Below are positions 12,331 through 25,800 of a DNA stretch of 64,000 nt, piece after piece. The first letter of the stretch is position 1; each line of letters starts with the position of its first letter. Both the position numbers and the translations under genes were made by a program. This DNA comes from Carposina sasakii (lineage: Eukaryota; Arthropoda; Insecta; Lepidoptera; Carposinidae). The notes beneath the pieces are model-generated. The model was not told the DNA's origin, ran no database searches, and worked only from the letters and a program-made list of their open reading frames with translations. The stretch is taken from the NCBI GenBank assembly GCA_014607495.2, contig CP053159.1, forward strand, positions 13,957,501-14,021,500. Reading direction: 5' to 3'.

Positions 12331-13682
12331 TAGCATGACACCCCTTTTAATACACCTGGCTATTAAGCTATGCAGGCTTTGATCAAATGAGTGAATGGTT
12401 CGGACAACTGGCTGAAACAGAATTAGATAATTTTCGCCATCTTTTGTTAAAAATCTCGTTTTATGCAGTTAGTTTTTTGTTATACACTCGTATCTTGTCA
12501 TTCATCCTGTCGAAGAGAGTTGTAGCTCGTGTCCATCTCGTGTCACAGCTGAAAAGGGGGTGTGTACTCGTATAGGTCATTATATATGCAGGTTCTAGCA
12601 CACTATACTTTGTACCTAGACCTCGAAGTCAACGCCTGGTTGTGTGTGGTCTTGATTTGTCGGACATTTTGGTTCGTTATCGCATTATTTAAACTTTAAA
12701 GTAGTTTATTTACGCATCGGTCGTGTTTGCTGACACGTGAGCGAGATAGGGAGCAGGACAAACAAATAGAGTCGCCGAAATTATTTACCAATTAAAATAA
12801 TTAATGGAGCTTACTATTTATATAAAAGTGCTTTTCTACTTTGCGTGTAACTAAATAGTTACACGGTTACACCTTCTTTTACGGTTGTAACGGAAGTGGG
12901 TAATGTTATGCGATGTTATATAAAATAGATCACTGAGTCCTCAAAATTTATATACACCCTGTCTAAATTATAAAGTAAATACATACTACATATCTAACGG
13001 TTCGAGATGTACAAGCCCAAATAATATCAAGAGAATATTTCTTTTACTCTTACTTGATAACGTGTACTTACTTATTTTCTAGGGCGACGAAGATTAGTAA
13101 AAGCGGTACAGAATGCGCATTATGCAAACAGTTCAAATAAATTGTTCATTTCACATTGACTAAATAAATTCAGAAATCGAAAAACATTGCATTAATATTG
13201 CCTTAAGTTGCCTTCCCTCATATAAGCAGGCTCACATGTATTCTAAACCCTATTCAGCAGACACCCGCGTCCGTAACTAGTTTGTCCGTCCATAGCTATC
13301 CTCACGGATAGCTTTTCCACGCTGTACTTGCCGTTACGTGGTCTCCGCTTTAAAACTTTTAAGCCCCATCAGATTTGTGATACTCCCAAGAAAAACACCG
13401 AGAGATGTATAACTATAATAAAGCTGGCATGATTGGATGATACACGTTCATGGCATCCATCTTTGTGAAGCTCAGCATAACTTAAGTAGCCTACGTCTTA
13501 GATACCCAGGGTCAGGGAGAGGTCACCGCCGAGAATAGCGAAGGCGTGGTCATGCAAGATACGGTACCCTCAATATTAAACCAGGCGAAGATACGATTAT
13601 CTGTATTGGTTTAAGGCAACAGGCGTAATAAGAGACGCTTGGTAGTTAACGCTTAAAGGTGCCCTTTCGACCAGAGGGTTTA
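12331..13682. other. Intergenic, nothing recognised
   Basis: One 62-codon plus-strand ORF at 12387 is open by chance as far as I can tell. Confidence 0.45.
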
Positions 13683-13834
13683 GTGTAGGTTTTCACCTCG
13701 AACTCGTTCGCGTTAACGTAAAGCGGCCAACCAATCACATAGTGCCGTTGTTCTCACTTTTATAACATCACGCCATAAGTGATTGATTGGCTGCTTTACG
13801 TTAACGCGATCGAGTTCGAACTGAAACCTTACAC
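13683..13834. mobile_element. Palindromic MITE with TA target duplication
   Basis: The two halves are near-complete inverted repeats of about 60 bp, with core GCGTTAACGTAAAGC on both sides and a short spacer. Ends GTGTA...TACAC are flanked by TA at 13681-13682 and 13835-13836, as for Tc1/mariner-type MITEs. Confidence 0.65.
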
Positions 13835-14661
13835 TAAGGCCTCAGAGAGGCTACGTGATATCCACCGATCATGCATTGGTCCATAGATATTATATTATAT
13901 ATATATTCGTCGTGCTATTTTCACGTGGTCCATATCGGCTAGTATATGCCAGTCGCGTGTTTCCCTATTCCAATATGCTTACGTGTTGTCGTAAACGTAA
14001 TTAATAAAATACAATTATGTAAGTATACTTAGAAGGCAAATCTTTAGGGCGAATCTCGTGCGAGAGAGAATACGAGTATGCGTGTACTAGGAGGGAGTAA
14101 TGAAATGACGGATAATAGGGTTGAATGGTTGAAAAATGCATATTACGCTGAGCCCAGAATGGGGACAGGCCAGGAAGAAGAGGGCAAGTCTTGAATTCGA
14201 TTATGTTAAAACTTCGGTAGTTCTGAGGACGCTCGCGAGATTTCCTGGCCCAAAAACTCTACTCACTCGAGTTGTACACTAGTTGTTTTATGATAAAACA
14301 TCGCTTATTTTACTTCATGCTTTCTATGTAGCCTATATATAGGTAGACTACGAGTGTGCTACGGATGCTACGGCGTAGCCCGAGCGTAGCACGATTGAAA
14401 CTTTTCGGAACTTTTTATCTTTGATTTTCATAATTTTATCGTATAATTATAATTATATTATTTGTGGTAGTAGTAATATATTGTATCTACTGGTGTTGCC
14501 CCAAATTATTATCTAGTTAGGTATACCAACTACCTATTAATAGTCTTCTTTGTAAGTTGATAATAACGTAGTATTTGAGTACATAAAGGTTCCTATATGA
14601 ATATGTATATTATATTATCTAGTCAAGTATATTAAAGTATGTTCCCATCACAGCATAAGTA

Positions 14662-14794
14662 TAGTCAAACCAACATATTAATGAACTGAAGGCGTCGCCA
14701 CTATCATCTCTGTGTTACCGAGCCGAACTACATTTTCAACGTGTCGGTCGTTAGTTCCTTTTTTCGCCGTTTCACAGATAAGTTGGTTTGACTA
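14662..14794. mobile_element. Small MITE, TAGTCAAACCAAC ends
   Basis: Begins TAGTCAAACCAAC and ends GTTGGTTTGACTA. The direct repeat TAAGTA sits immediately outside both ends (14656-14661 and 14795-14800), suggesting a 6-bp target duplication, although part of it could be shared with the ends. Confidence 0.55.
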
Positions 14795-15006
14795 TAAGTA
14801 GATGTAAACTTTATATCTTGCGAACTTTGTATTTTCCGTGGGTCATTGCCCTTGGTCTATCGCCAGGACAACGTAGAGAAAGTAAACTATATTTTATCTA
14901 TATGTTTAATCTTATATGAATACCCATTTTATCTACATAGGTATAATTATTTCTAGATTTTCTTAGTGACTTCGTCTACTTTTAGAAAAATTTAATATAC
15001 CAAATA

Positions 15007-15237
15007 CAGGATGATTTTTGGACGTCAACGTTCCCGAAAACTACGGAATCTCCTCATCGTCACGATCATTTTTCTCCATGGAAGCATACCTGGGAAGTGT
15101 CTGGTTTCCAAAATATTAGGGTCCAAAGTTGAGTAAATAGACTGCGTTTTTTCTGCATAAATGCACATTGACGAGTGTAGCAAGATTTTTTCACGAGAAT
15201 TAATTAATATCTGTCCATGAAAAAACTAGCATAAATA
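15007..15237 (+). mobile_element. CAGGGTG MITE family, truncated copy
   Basis: Starts CAGGATGATTTTTGG after TA and follows the family for about 230 bp (CCATGGAAGCATACCTGGGA is diagnostic), then stops before the second end. Confidence 0.7.
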
Positions 15238-15593
15238 CGGGGCGGATTCCACTGCGCCTGCGCTTCATACCTATACTTTTCTATGCAACTCCCTAATCAC
15301 CAACCGCAGTGATTAAGTTGAAATATTACATTAGTAATGTGGAATTAGGCTATCCTGTTTCGGTTGTAAGTCAGTTTGGAATAGGTCTTACATGTTAAAA
15401 TACATGTTCATGGTCTCGAATTACGCGAAACAATGACAATCTGATCTCCTTGCGCAAGCGCACGACAAATAGATAACGTGTGCATTTCGAGCGCAAACTT
15501 CCGACTACAGAGAATCTCTCCACAAAATACAAAGTCAAAGGTTTATTTCTATGGATAGTTGGACTGGACATATTCCTACTTAATGTAAAATCA

Positions 15594-15877
15594 TGGCGAA
15601 GAAATAAAAGAGGAGCAGCGGCTAAGTATATTTTCATACAAAAATAGTGTGCTACTGAGCGGGAGTGAAGTATGGGACGAGGGGAGCATTGAACACTGTA
15701 GCCCTGCCCATTTACATAGAAACTACGAGTGACTAGCCAAACTACTTGCATAAGCGTGTGGTTACAGCTACTGCATTACACACATTGGCCCTGAAGCTCC
15801 GCCTCTATCATGACGTCATGCCCTCACGATTGCCACACGACTCAGTCCCACCTCCTCTTTTATACCTTCTCCATGTA
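15594..15877. mobile_element. 8-bp-TSD MITE, short copy
   Basis: Flanked by perfect TAAAATCA duplications (15586-15593 and 15878-15885). The ends are imperfect inverted repeats sharing ATAAAAGAGGAG. Same family as 18496-18925 in the opposite orientation, with an internal deletion relative to it. An 8-bp duplication points to hAT- or P-type mobilisation. It encodes nothing recognisable. Confidence 0.75.
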
Positions 15878-15949
15878 TAAAATCAATAGCCGTTCCCCAT
15901 TCGTCTTTTGCTAAAGCCTAAGACGATTTAAAAATAATAATATTATATA

Positions 15950-16325
15950 GGCTTACGCTTGACCATAACGTGCCTGATGGTAAGCACCGTTGCAGTCTAA
16001 GATGGAGCGCGCTTGCCTAAAAGAAACCGGTTCACTCTCGCCTTGAAGACTGCAAGATTATAGTTCATGGGGAACAGGGATTCAGGCAGGGAGTTCCACA
16101 GCTTGGCCGTTCGCACTATGAATGTAGAAGCAAAACGCTTAGTACGAGTTTTCGGCACTTCAACTGTGAACCAGTGTCGCCTTGACGTTTCCCTGGTCGT
16201 CCGGTGGTAGAAGGGTGCTGGGGGAATTAGGTCGTGAAGCCCCAACGCACACTCCCCGAAATGTAACCTGTAGAATACCGAGAGACTTGCAACTTTACGT
16301 CGATGCTCAAAGCTATCTAGCTTTG
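15950..16325 (-). pseudogene. Non-LTR retrotransposon ORF2 C-terminal remnant
   Basis: The minus-strand frame ending at 15997 contains [19 protein letters not shown], then [20 protein letters not shown], then [15 protein letters not shown]. This is the unmistakable C-terminal tail of Jockey/CR1-like reverse-transcriptase polyproteins in insects. Related codons can be read up to about 16325, and the 3' UTR extends toward about 15950. Strongly 5'-truncated and inactive. Confidence 0.8.
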
Positions 16326-16915
16326 CAAATCAGCCTTTTCAAAATATTTTAATGAAATTTTCTGTTTATACGTGAGTTTTAGGGAAGGCTTAAACCCTGG
16401 ACACGGTAAGTGGCGCTGCGATGTTTCAGCAACTGAAGTTGGGAGGCACGCTAGTTTTTGAAATACTTTAAACTAATTAACTTTTTCTTATCATCGATTT
16501 GGTCATCAGGGTCACTGCGATCATGATTATTTGCGTGATCCCCATTCTACGTATCAACTTGACCCACTCCTAATGATGTTTATATTTCAATAATCTTACT
16601 CGGACTGATCCAAAGCTCGCTTAATGCTATTATTATTATATATCAATGACTATGTTATATATTAGATAACAATTACTCATTGACGTATTCTATCACGAGA
16701 GTGAATATGGGTCAATGCATGATACTACGAGTATACCATGATAATGCTGTGGGTATATACTCGTATCGGCCAATTCTAACTGGATTATTGTTACTTAACT
16801 GTGGAGGTCCGTGTTTACTCTTGCAACGTTACGTTTTGGCTCCGCGATCTAATCAAAAATATATGGGAAACTTCCAATTTGGCGCAAAGCAAACATCTTT
16901 GTTTTAGAGAAAATA

Positions 16916-17281
16916 CTTGTTTTTTCGTCGCCACCCTTGACGAAGGATACGTACTCTATACATCAATAAAGTAAGTATATGCCAAAAAAATTCTGGGAAA
17001 CGATGTAATTTTTTTCGAATTTTTTTTCACTACTTGATCAGGCGAAATTTATAGTGTCCAGTGTTTATTCATAGACAGATATTAATTATTTCTCGTGAAA
17101 AAATCTTGCTACACGCGTCAAAGTGCATTTATGCAGAATAACGCAGTCTATTTACTCAACTTTGGACCCTAATATTTTGGAAACCAGACACTTCCCAGGT
17201 ATGCTTCCATGGAGAAAAACGATCGTGATGATGAGGAGATTCCGTAGTTTTCGGGAACGTTGACGACCAAAAATCATCTTG
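16916..17281 (-). mobile_element. CAGGGTG MITE family, copy 2
   Basis: Runs from TTTTTTCGTCGCCACCCTTG to CCAAAAATCATCTTG followed by TA. Near full length, inverted relative to the copy at 15007. Confidence 0.75.
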
Positions 17282-18487
17282 TATACATTCTTTTCAATTA
17301 CAGTGAATTTAAAGAACTAACGAACTTCAGGTGTGGAAGAAAATTTAAGATGAATCTTATGCTGATGATGGGGTGATTAGGTTTAGAATGAACTTTACGT
17401 CATGTAAGTACATAAAAAACCTATTATATTTGAAGCATTATAAGCGCCTACTAAACAAGTCATAACCACTATTCATATCTCTTTATTGTATAACTATGTA
17501 TCAATAGGAGTAAGTGAACGTTTCTCACTTTGCTTAAAATGCTTACGAATAATTTAGATATCTTTCGAAGGGATCGATAGATGTATTGTATGTCTATGTT
17601 AACTGCTCAAAGCACAAAGCTCTATCTAACATGAATGTTGTACACAATATCTAAGAATAGGAATTAGTGATATAAGGCACTTATCGAATAAACATTAAAC
17701 TCGCGGATCCATTATGTATAGGACTAATAATGAAAATAATCTTGTGTGTAAACTAAATTCGTGAATTTATTAATTTTGTAAAACAAATTAAAAGTGTACC
17801 AATGAAATGTTCCCATAAAGTAGTTAAAGCTTTGGTTTCCTTAGATAGTAGCATCCGTACGTACTTACGGAATACCACACTCTCCTTATGGTGCCGACAT
17901 GTGAAGTTCCTTCAGGGCCGCTATATGACGGCACCGCTAACCTTGTAACCATTGCAGAGATCAAATAGTAGGTACCAACTAGAAATAACAGGCCACTTAT
18001 GCTTATGTGAGAAAACCCCCCTTCTTAGAAGCAAACTCAAGGATATTAAATGAAATCGTATCTTAAATATAAAATTTTATTATCATCTCTAACAAAAATA
18101 TAGATTATAGGTCTACATAATGATGATCAATCTCATGGCACCACAAAATAAACTTACGGTCTAGTCAAAATAATTATTCTTAGGCAATAAATAGTCATTG
18201 AGCAACTTAAACTACCTACCTAGGAATTATACCTACAGATTGTAATCATTGTGTTCAAAAGCAATATGCTTCACCTCAATTTCATTTAAAATATGCACGT
18301 GGATTACAAAAAATCCGTACAATAACCACTGTTCATCTTTATCATTGGCCCAAGATATTATCTCTGTTGCGTTTAATTATAACTATTAACGAGCGTGACG
18401 GCAATACGAACGAGCGACAGAGATAAATAGTGAGGGTCGTTGTCTTGAGCTCTTCGTAATTCGCGTCCGTACTTTAGTGAGCCAGAA
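17282..18487. other. Intergenic, nothing recognised
   Basis: AT-rich, no supported gene or repeat. Confidence 0.45.
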
Positions 18488-18495
18488 GTTCTTGT

Positions 18496-18925
18496 CCATG
18501 AAGAAGTTATAAAAGAGGAGGTGGGACTATGAAGTGAGTCGTGTGGCAATCGTGAGGCCATGACGTCATGATAGGGGCGGAGCTTTAGCGCCAGTGTAAC
18601 GCAATAACTGTAAGCACACGCTTGTGCTCCGAAATGTAACCGTATTAAAATTATAAAGACACTAGCGTTTTTATCAGGGTACTTTTTTACTAAAACATAG
18701 TATAATATTGACTAGCGATGAGTAATTGCACTAGTAGAACAATCTTGAACCATATTGATAATGAGCAAGTAGTTTGACTAGTCACTACAAGGTGGTTTCT
18801 ATGTAAATGGGCAGGTAAATGAGTGTTCAATGCTCCCCTCGTCCCATACTCAACCCCGCTCCGCGGCACACTATTTTTGTATGAAAATATACTTAGCCGC
18901 TACTCCTCTTTTATTTCTTCTTAAT
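18496..18925. mobile_element. 8-bp-TSD MITE, long copy
   Basis: Flanked by perfect GTTCTTGT duplications (18488-18495 and 18926-18933). Inner terminal repeats AAGAGGAG/CTCCTCTT. Shares ATATACTTAGCCGCTACTCC, TGACGTCATG and other blocks with 15594-15877 in inverted orientation, and carries about 150 bp absent from that copy. Confidence 0.75.
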
Positions 18926-18933
18926 GTTCTTGT

Positions 18934-20160
18934 GTCTACCTATTAGTATACGTTGCAGGCAAGATAATAAGAAAGGGGCATATAGATATCTAGAGGCAAT
19001 ACCAAATGCTATGCTACTACGACCTAAAACCAGGCAATTTCGTGCTAGCATCAGTAGGTACCATTTAGTGCGTGGAACACATATTACAATCTGTAAAATT
19101 AACACAAATAATTGCGTACACTTCTGCCTACATTACTGGTAGGTTTACACATGATTTATGTATTAACATAAAAAGATACGTAAAGACTTCTTGGAACGAC
19201 AAAGCTACCTGAAAATTATGTCAGACTCCCAAAATGGAACAAGATATAGAACTTTTAAAAGTTGAGACAAGTATGAAACAAGCTCCACCTAGCAGGGCAA
19301 GCTACACTTTACTCGTAACATAAAGATGTTGTCATATGTTGCCATATTTTCCCCGATGACCTTAATATTTATAAGGGTTAGGAGATATTGTAATTTTATC
19401 ACAGATTATAGAAATCTCGGAATGCAAATTAAAGTTATACAAAGCATCCTATGCAAATACAATATTTTAGGATTCGCAATGGGCATCAGTAGATGGCTGA
19501 TGGACTGCCTTTGTAAATAGATAAATGGTAATTTGAGTCTATTTCTCAGTCTTTTTTAAATTAATTTTCTATGTTAGTATTGCTATAGTAATTCTTAGTA
19601 CAGTTCCAAATAAAAAACCTTACATTTATTATTGCTTATCTTTACCGCTACTGCTTAATATATCAATTTATTTCCTAGCTAGTTCCTTTGGAGTAAAAAT
19701 ATATAAAATTCATAGGTAAGTCATGTTCGTCCTCTCTCTCTTCACCCTGTCCAATAAGTACTAAACCCAACACTAAAGGAGCTACACTACTTTGTCTACA
19801 GATTAAAGAAACTTGAGTAGTTTCATCTGCCCTTCTAACTTTATCTCATATAAGAGCAGATGAAACCCAACACTTTACAAATTGTATCATCTTTAAATGT
19901 TTTATCTATTGCCGCCGGTGTCTCGAACGAACCAACTGCCATTTTACTATGGATTAGACACTTTGTTATCGTGAGTTAACGTTCACAGGTCTTCGAGAAA
20001 CCGGCGATTTGATCGTTCGATCCCTAGATATAATGTGACTCCATTTTACAACTTTTAATAAATTCTCGAGTCTTTAAAGACCCTTATTTGATCCGATTTT
20101 TTTGCTAAACTAATACTTTGTACAAAATCCTTGGCGTGTGGAAAATATCACGTGGTCGGT
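18934..20160 (-). other. 3' flank of the ABCG gene with candidate poly(A) signals
   Basis: On the minus strand AATAAA occurs at 19667-19672 and 19625-19630, about 490-535 bases past the stop codon, so the 3' UTR may end near 19.6 kb. An imperfect inverted repeat (CGCCGGTGTCTCGAA versus its mirror) lies at about 19912-20008. No other gene seen. Confidence 0.35.
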
Positions 20161-22807
20161 CTACCGCACGGCAGTCAGCTTCCACTTGAGCAGGATAAAC
20201 GCTGCGATCCTCAGCACGAAGACGAAGACGGTCAGCGCCAGGATGTCCCACCAGAACATGTCGGGGGACATGGCTACCTCTTTCAGGAACTGACGAGGGA
20301 ACCTGATGAAGAGGAAGCCGGTTAATGCGATGAAGCAGTTTGACAAAACTACATTTGCTTAGAATAAAAAAAATGCCTACTACATAAGATGATGACTGAA
20401 AAATAATGTGTTCATTTTTCGTTGGTATTGCTTGGTAGATAGTTACTATATTATGGAATCTAACTGATTAGTTAATCAGACCATTGTGTTTCCAGTTTAA
20501 ATATTGTCCAACTTACCACTAAGTTATATTAATCATGTACCGCATGAAAAAGATTATGGCAATTCTTAAAATCTTGAACGTCAATGGAATTGTATTTTAA
20601 CTGGCTTCTTACGCATAATTATATGGTAGATTATAATCTATATGAGATATGAGAGAATAAGGTTTTAAGCATACTTACTTGTAATGGCAATATTTGGCCT
20701 CATTGCACACCAGGTTTGGCCTCTCCATGCCGTAAATGGCTCCAATAAAGCCCTCCAGCCCATACCGGAGGTATGACACATACGACCCCCAGTACAAGTA
20801 GGGGGGCAGATCTCGGAGCGTCACCCCGAAACCAGCGAACATCATCATTGGCACTGACAGTGTGGGGCCCAGGAATGTACCGTTCTAGAAAAATTAAAAA
20901 GCTCTAATTATAAAATATTAATAAGAAAATGAAAAAAAAAAAAATCACCCGAGTGAGATTTTAACTCGCGACCACTCGCATTCCGTGCATCGCTCTACCA
21001 ACTGAGCTATCGGGTCACTTAACTCGGATGACGAATTTTACATCTCTTTTAAATTACGTTTTTAGTAACGTTATTTTTTCATCCCGATAGCCAAATGTCG
21101 GTAAACAAAGCTGAATCCCTCAGCTCTAATTTATCAGCTCGAGGATTCACGAGTATGAAAAGGGAGTTCGTCAATCAGCGATTGGCTATGTGGTTTGTGT
21201 TGTTAGTCAAGGGTGTGTAACTATGCCAAAACAATTAATTTGTTGAGGTACAGACAGACTGAAACATTCCAATAAGGGTAAGTACCTAGATAAATTTAGG
21301 GGAATGTCGCTTGATGACAGCATTCTACGTACAATTAACTTGTGGTTCATGAATTCTGAACTTACTACAACACTGAAGACTGCACCAATCATGAGACCGA
21401 AGCTCTGAGCCACCAGCACCGTGTACAGCGAGATGGCGAAGAACATGCTGAAGCGGACCATGTCCAGCGGCTGTCCTGACATCGAGTACACTATCACGCT
21501 GAATATGAAGCACGATATTATCTGAGGAAGAGGCAAGAAGAAGATGTAGCGACTCATTAGACACTTTATGACTGAAACCGTTTGAATTATTATGACGCTA
21601 TTTAAGATTATCTGATTAGAGCACGAATATCAATGTGCTACAAATTTAAACTACTCTTAGTGAAATTGAAAAAAAGATTTTAGGCTTTGAAATTTTTGCA
21701 TAATCAATGGGGTATCTTCGTAAATAGTTTGCGAGTTCTTTGTTCCCATATGTGTTTATGTAAATCTTTGTCGTATTTTACTATCAAATTACACTAACCG
21801 TTACTGGTAGGTCCACGATGGTTATTGAGAAGTAGTAGGACCCCAATGAGTACCATCTATTGAAGTGTTCTTTGGATAATATTGACATCTCTGCTGGGAC
21901 TGGAAAAGAACATAAAACATACATTGAGTGACATAAAGAAAAGAGAATACATAAAGGGAAACATTAAGACGGCTCAACTGCTTGATAAATAACACACCGG
22001 CTGGATATCGACGTTGTTTTTTGCTATATGATTACGAACTGTGTATATTTTGCGTAACATCGAATGCTGCACTCATTAGAGCCGAGTCACCAAGAACCAG
22101 AGACCTTGTGGTAGTTATACAAGGGTATGTTAACAATACTAACATGTTAGTATAGTAAGCATCATAGGCGACATCATGTGGTGCATGAGAATGGCGAAGA
22201 GCAGGTTGTAGTTCTCCAGTACGCGAGAACCCTCGTTGCCGGCGTTGATGAACAGGCTTCCCAGCATGATGCCCACCACCACGTTCACAATCAGCCGGAG
22301 ATGGGTCATCGTCTGTAGAAGGAATTATTTATGGTACCTATATATAGAGTATAGATTTTAGCCAGTAAAAGCGCTAAAGTTCTTTTTCTCATGGCATTAG
22401 GGAAGTAATAACGAAATAATTACTCGGATAGAATTACTTGGATTACCGCTAAGGAATATATACCTTCATGACATATAAGCATCTATGGGACATCAAAGAA
22501 ATAAGGTGTACTGCATAAAATATGGAATTACGATGACACTATATACTTATACTCACAGCATCTCGTTTAGCTTTCATAAATCCTCTCTTAATTAGTACTG
22601 ATCTTTGGTTTGATTGTGGAGTTTCTTCATCACCGGGTCCGGTGTCCATTTCTCTTAGGACGCTGAGGGGAAACTGTTTCCTGAGGGCTTCCATCGAAGG
22701 GATGCTGCTGGGGTGTTCGAAATAGTCCAGACATCTGCCATTATCGGCTTTGTCTGTGAGAAGAGCTATCTTGTCGTCGCCATACTCTCCGCATGCAAGT
22801 TCGATTA
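20161..22807 (-). CDS. ABCG gene, exons 6-11 (linker and six-span membrane domain)
   Basis: Exon 6 (22807-22557) completes [12 protein letters not shown] and forms the charged linker. Exon 7 (22312-22144) holds spans 1 and 2 and uses a GTTAGT donor, splitting a Phe codon before [11 protein letters not shown] in exon 8 (21899-21799). Exon 9 (21521-21366) holds spans 3 and 4. Exon 10 (20884-20679) holds span 5 ([15 protein letters not shown]) and the extracellular loop with cysteines ([11 protein letters not shown]). Exon 11 starts at 20302 after a CTTCATCAG acceptor ([10 protein letters not shown]) and holds span 6, ending TAG at 20161. An upstream AG at 20354 would give the wrong frame, which fixes the exon 11 start. 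Confidence 0.9.
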
Positions 22808-25800
22808 CTGGAAATAATAAATACAAATGTTGTAATTAACTTTGCTTATAGTAGGTACCTAATAAGAGTCTACTGAATGCCGTCTGTTTTGTAAATTGTA
22901 GTAAATTGGCAAAACTTATCGCATGGTTGAAACCTGCTGAACTAGCTGACAGAAGATTTTGATTTCCGTTATTCTTAAACATAATTAAGATAATAACGTA
23001 GTCAACTTACCATAGTCAGCAGGATTGTGATACATCGGGCATGGTACATTAGCTGCATTCAAATATGTGACCAAGTTTTGTGTGGTGCCCTGGTATAGAC
23101 ACTGTCCTGCTGCCAGTATATATACGTGGTCGAAGAGTGCGAAAAGTGAAGCTGAAGGCTGGTGGATGGTGCACACGATCGTGCGACCCTGGTGGGCTAG
23201 CTTCCGACACAGCTTCACCACTTGCATGCAGGAGGAACTGTCAAGGCCTCTGGAATATTGACATAGGTCTATCAGATAGATACACGATGCTATAAATCCG
23301 TGAAAAGTCTTTGATTGATTATAGAAACAGAATTTCATTGAAGATGTGTAGACAAAAGCAAGGAAATATATATAACTTCATAACTTAGGTCTTAAACTTT
23401 TATAAATAAAGGCTATAGGTTCTTCACTTACGTGGTGGGTTCATCGAGGAACATAATGAGGGGATTGTTGATCAGCTCCAGTGCGATAGAGAGCCTCTTT
23501 TTCTGACCTCCCGAGAGCTGCGCGGCGCGTGTGTTCATGTGCTCATAGAGACCTAAGTTTGTGAGTATGTTTTCTACCTGAAAGTAAATATAGCATCAAT
23601 AGTACTTATAGTAAATTATTCTGGCGGACTTCATATAATATTTGGATCAATTTATATTATTTAAAATAAAATCGTGTAGCAGCTTTAGACCTATTTCTGC
23701 CATCATCGTTTTGATAACTGTAGTGAGTGATCTTCTAGGTAATCCAAATATGCCTGCCTATCTTCTTCATTAGAGACATTTGTAGACTGTTTTCTTAAGC
23801 AATACTTACGATTTCTCCCTTCTCGTACTTGTCCATCTTGGTGGGTAGCTTCAGGTCGGCGGCCAGCGCCATGTTCTCTCCCACGGTGAGCAGCGCCTGC
23901 AGCCGGTCGTCTTGCTGGATGTAGCATGACATGCGCTTAAAGCGTTCTGGAATTTATGAAGGTTGTGTAGGTTTCCACGTGAGAAGACAACATACTTAAT
24001 ATAGTTTAGTTTTCTTTTAGTGCAGCAAGATTGAGATGGCTATATTATTTCGGTACACATGTGTAGTAAAGTAAAGAAGCTATCTTTTGTAGAGATAAGC
24101 TTGCCATTGTACATGCATCTCTTCTTTTATCCTGTAATTCATATTTTGTGTGTGTGTGTGTATTAATTGCACCTTAAGAATTTCCGATATTAGGTATGCA
24201 TTATTGTAAAATACCTATTACTATTATACCTACAACGGCAATAAGTTGAATAACATTTGAAGAATGTGCAAATGTATCAATAGATAAACCACGATAAAAC
24301 AATTCAGCTATCTATTTATAATCGTGAACCGGATCGTGCTGTTTTACACAAATAATTACTTCAACATACCTTGAAATATATCTTGTACTAAATAAATCTT
24401 CATTCGATCCGGGAGCATTACATTAGATACTTAATTAAAATTAATGATACCTATTAAATTACAGATAACGATTCCAATTTTACGATGTACTAAACTTGAG
24501 GTTTATAATTAATGTGATGCCGCTATATCCATATTAATAACTAATATTTAAAATCCGAGAGCAACTTTGCCTGTCTGTTGATATAGTAGTATATTTTTCC
24601 CTAATAGGGAACCCAAGATCTTTGGGTTTATAGATGTACTTGGTTATCTTGGTTACAAAATTGACGAGAAAGAGAGCTCTCCGTCGAGGATATAGACACC
24701 CGGATACCCGGTATAAAAATACTTCAAAGTCCCTCAAGAGCGCTGCTAAAGCTCTCCCACTTACTCATGATTCTGCCCCTGCCGTTGATGAAGACTGCTC
24801 CCCCGACTCCGGTGATCCGGTAGCCGGAGAGGACGTCCAGCAGGGTGGACTTGCCGGCACCTGAGGGACCCATGATGGCGATCAGCTGACGCGGCCGTAA
24901 CCGTCCGTGTACACCATGTAAGATCTGCTTATAACCTGGAAGAGGAATAACAAAATGATATTAAACTTCCTTCTTTATCAAGGCTGAAGCTTGGAGCACA
25001 TAATAGTGAGCATAAGTCAAGTTTATCCAACGTTGAGTTGATATACCCCCAAGTCTGCTATTATAGTTATGATCGATCGAGATTTCTCAATCTTAGGCTT
25101 ATTTATCTGAGTTTTGATGTAGCATGCATCTTCACCTGCACCTGCCAGAATTCGAACCCAGGACCTTGCAGGGAGGGACCAACTACAGTAACCCAATCAG
25201 TCGTCATCTGATTTGATACTTTGAATCTCTATAGCCAAATAACTTAGAAAGCTTTACATATCTAATTTGCAAGTAAGTAAATATCAAGTATGATTTATTT
25301 CTTGATCGAAGGGGAATATCGACCAATTTGGCAATATCTACTCTAAACGAACTGCACTACTAGAGTTTATGGAGATTAGATTGCTATAATATATTTCCCA
25401 CTGCGATTTGTAGGTATCCATTACTTTTGATTTGTTAAGTCACGATTCATTATGTTAGCAAAATCATGTTTTTTGTTATGTATTTGTAACATTGCTATTT
25501 TAAACATTTTAAAAGGATAGCATCTTTTAAATTTGCTTTAAATCATCAAAGGTAGTTAGTAAGATTGTTGGCATAAAGTAAGCGGATTGCTAAATCCTTA
25601 AATGAAAAATCGCAAACTTTTAATACATGTAACTAAAAACTTGTTTCCGGTACCTACACTCAAGCGCATAAATTAACCAGATAGCCATACAATGCCGAGC
25701 CGTTGTCAATACGTAGCTGCGAAACAAGCACCTATTTACACACAAGTGTGACCTATAGGAGTAGCTACATCTCCCGATAACCTACGTGACGTACATGAGC

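Noticed and set aside
15395..15751. 118-codon minus-strand ORF
   Set aside because: It overlaps the 8-bp-TSD MITE at 15594; no protein family.
15007..18925. Large inverted duplication suggested by paired repeats at 15.0/16.9 and 15.6/18.5 kb
   Set aside because: The order is repeat1-repeat2-repeat1-repeat2, not mirrored, and each has its own target duplication, so they are separate insertions.
20303..20346. Upstream extension of the last ABCG exon (SNCFIALTG)
   Set aside because: Joining there would break the reading frame from exon 10. The acceptor at 20303-20304 gives [14 protein letters not shown] in phase, matching the family.
21207..21564. Two overlapping minus-strand ORFs at the ABCG membrane exon
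   Set aside because: One extends real exon 9 through its splice sites into introns; the other is its shadow frame. Only 21366-21521 is coding.
25140..25190. tRNA B-box-like GAATTCGAACCCAGGACC
   Set aside because: No A box or cloverleaf nearby; at most a SINE scrap.
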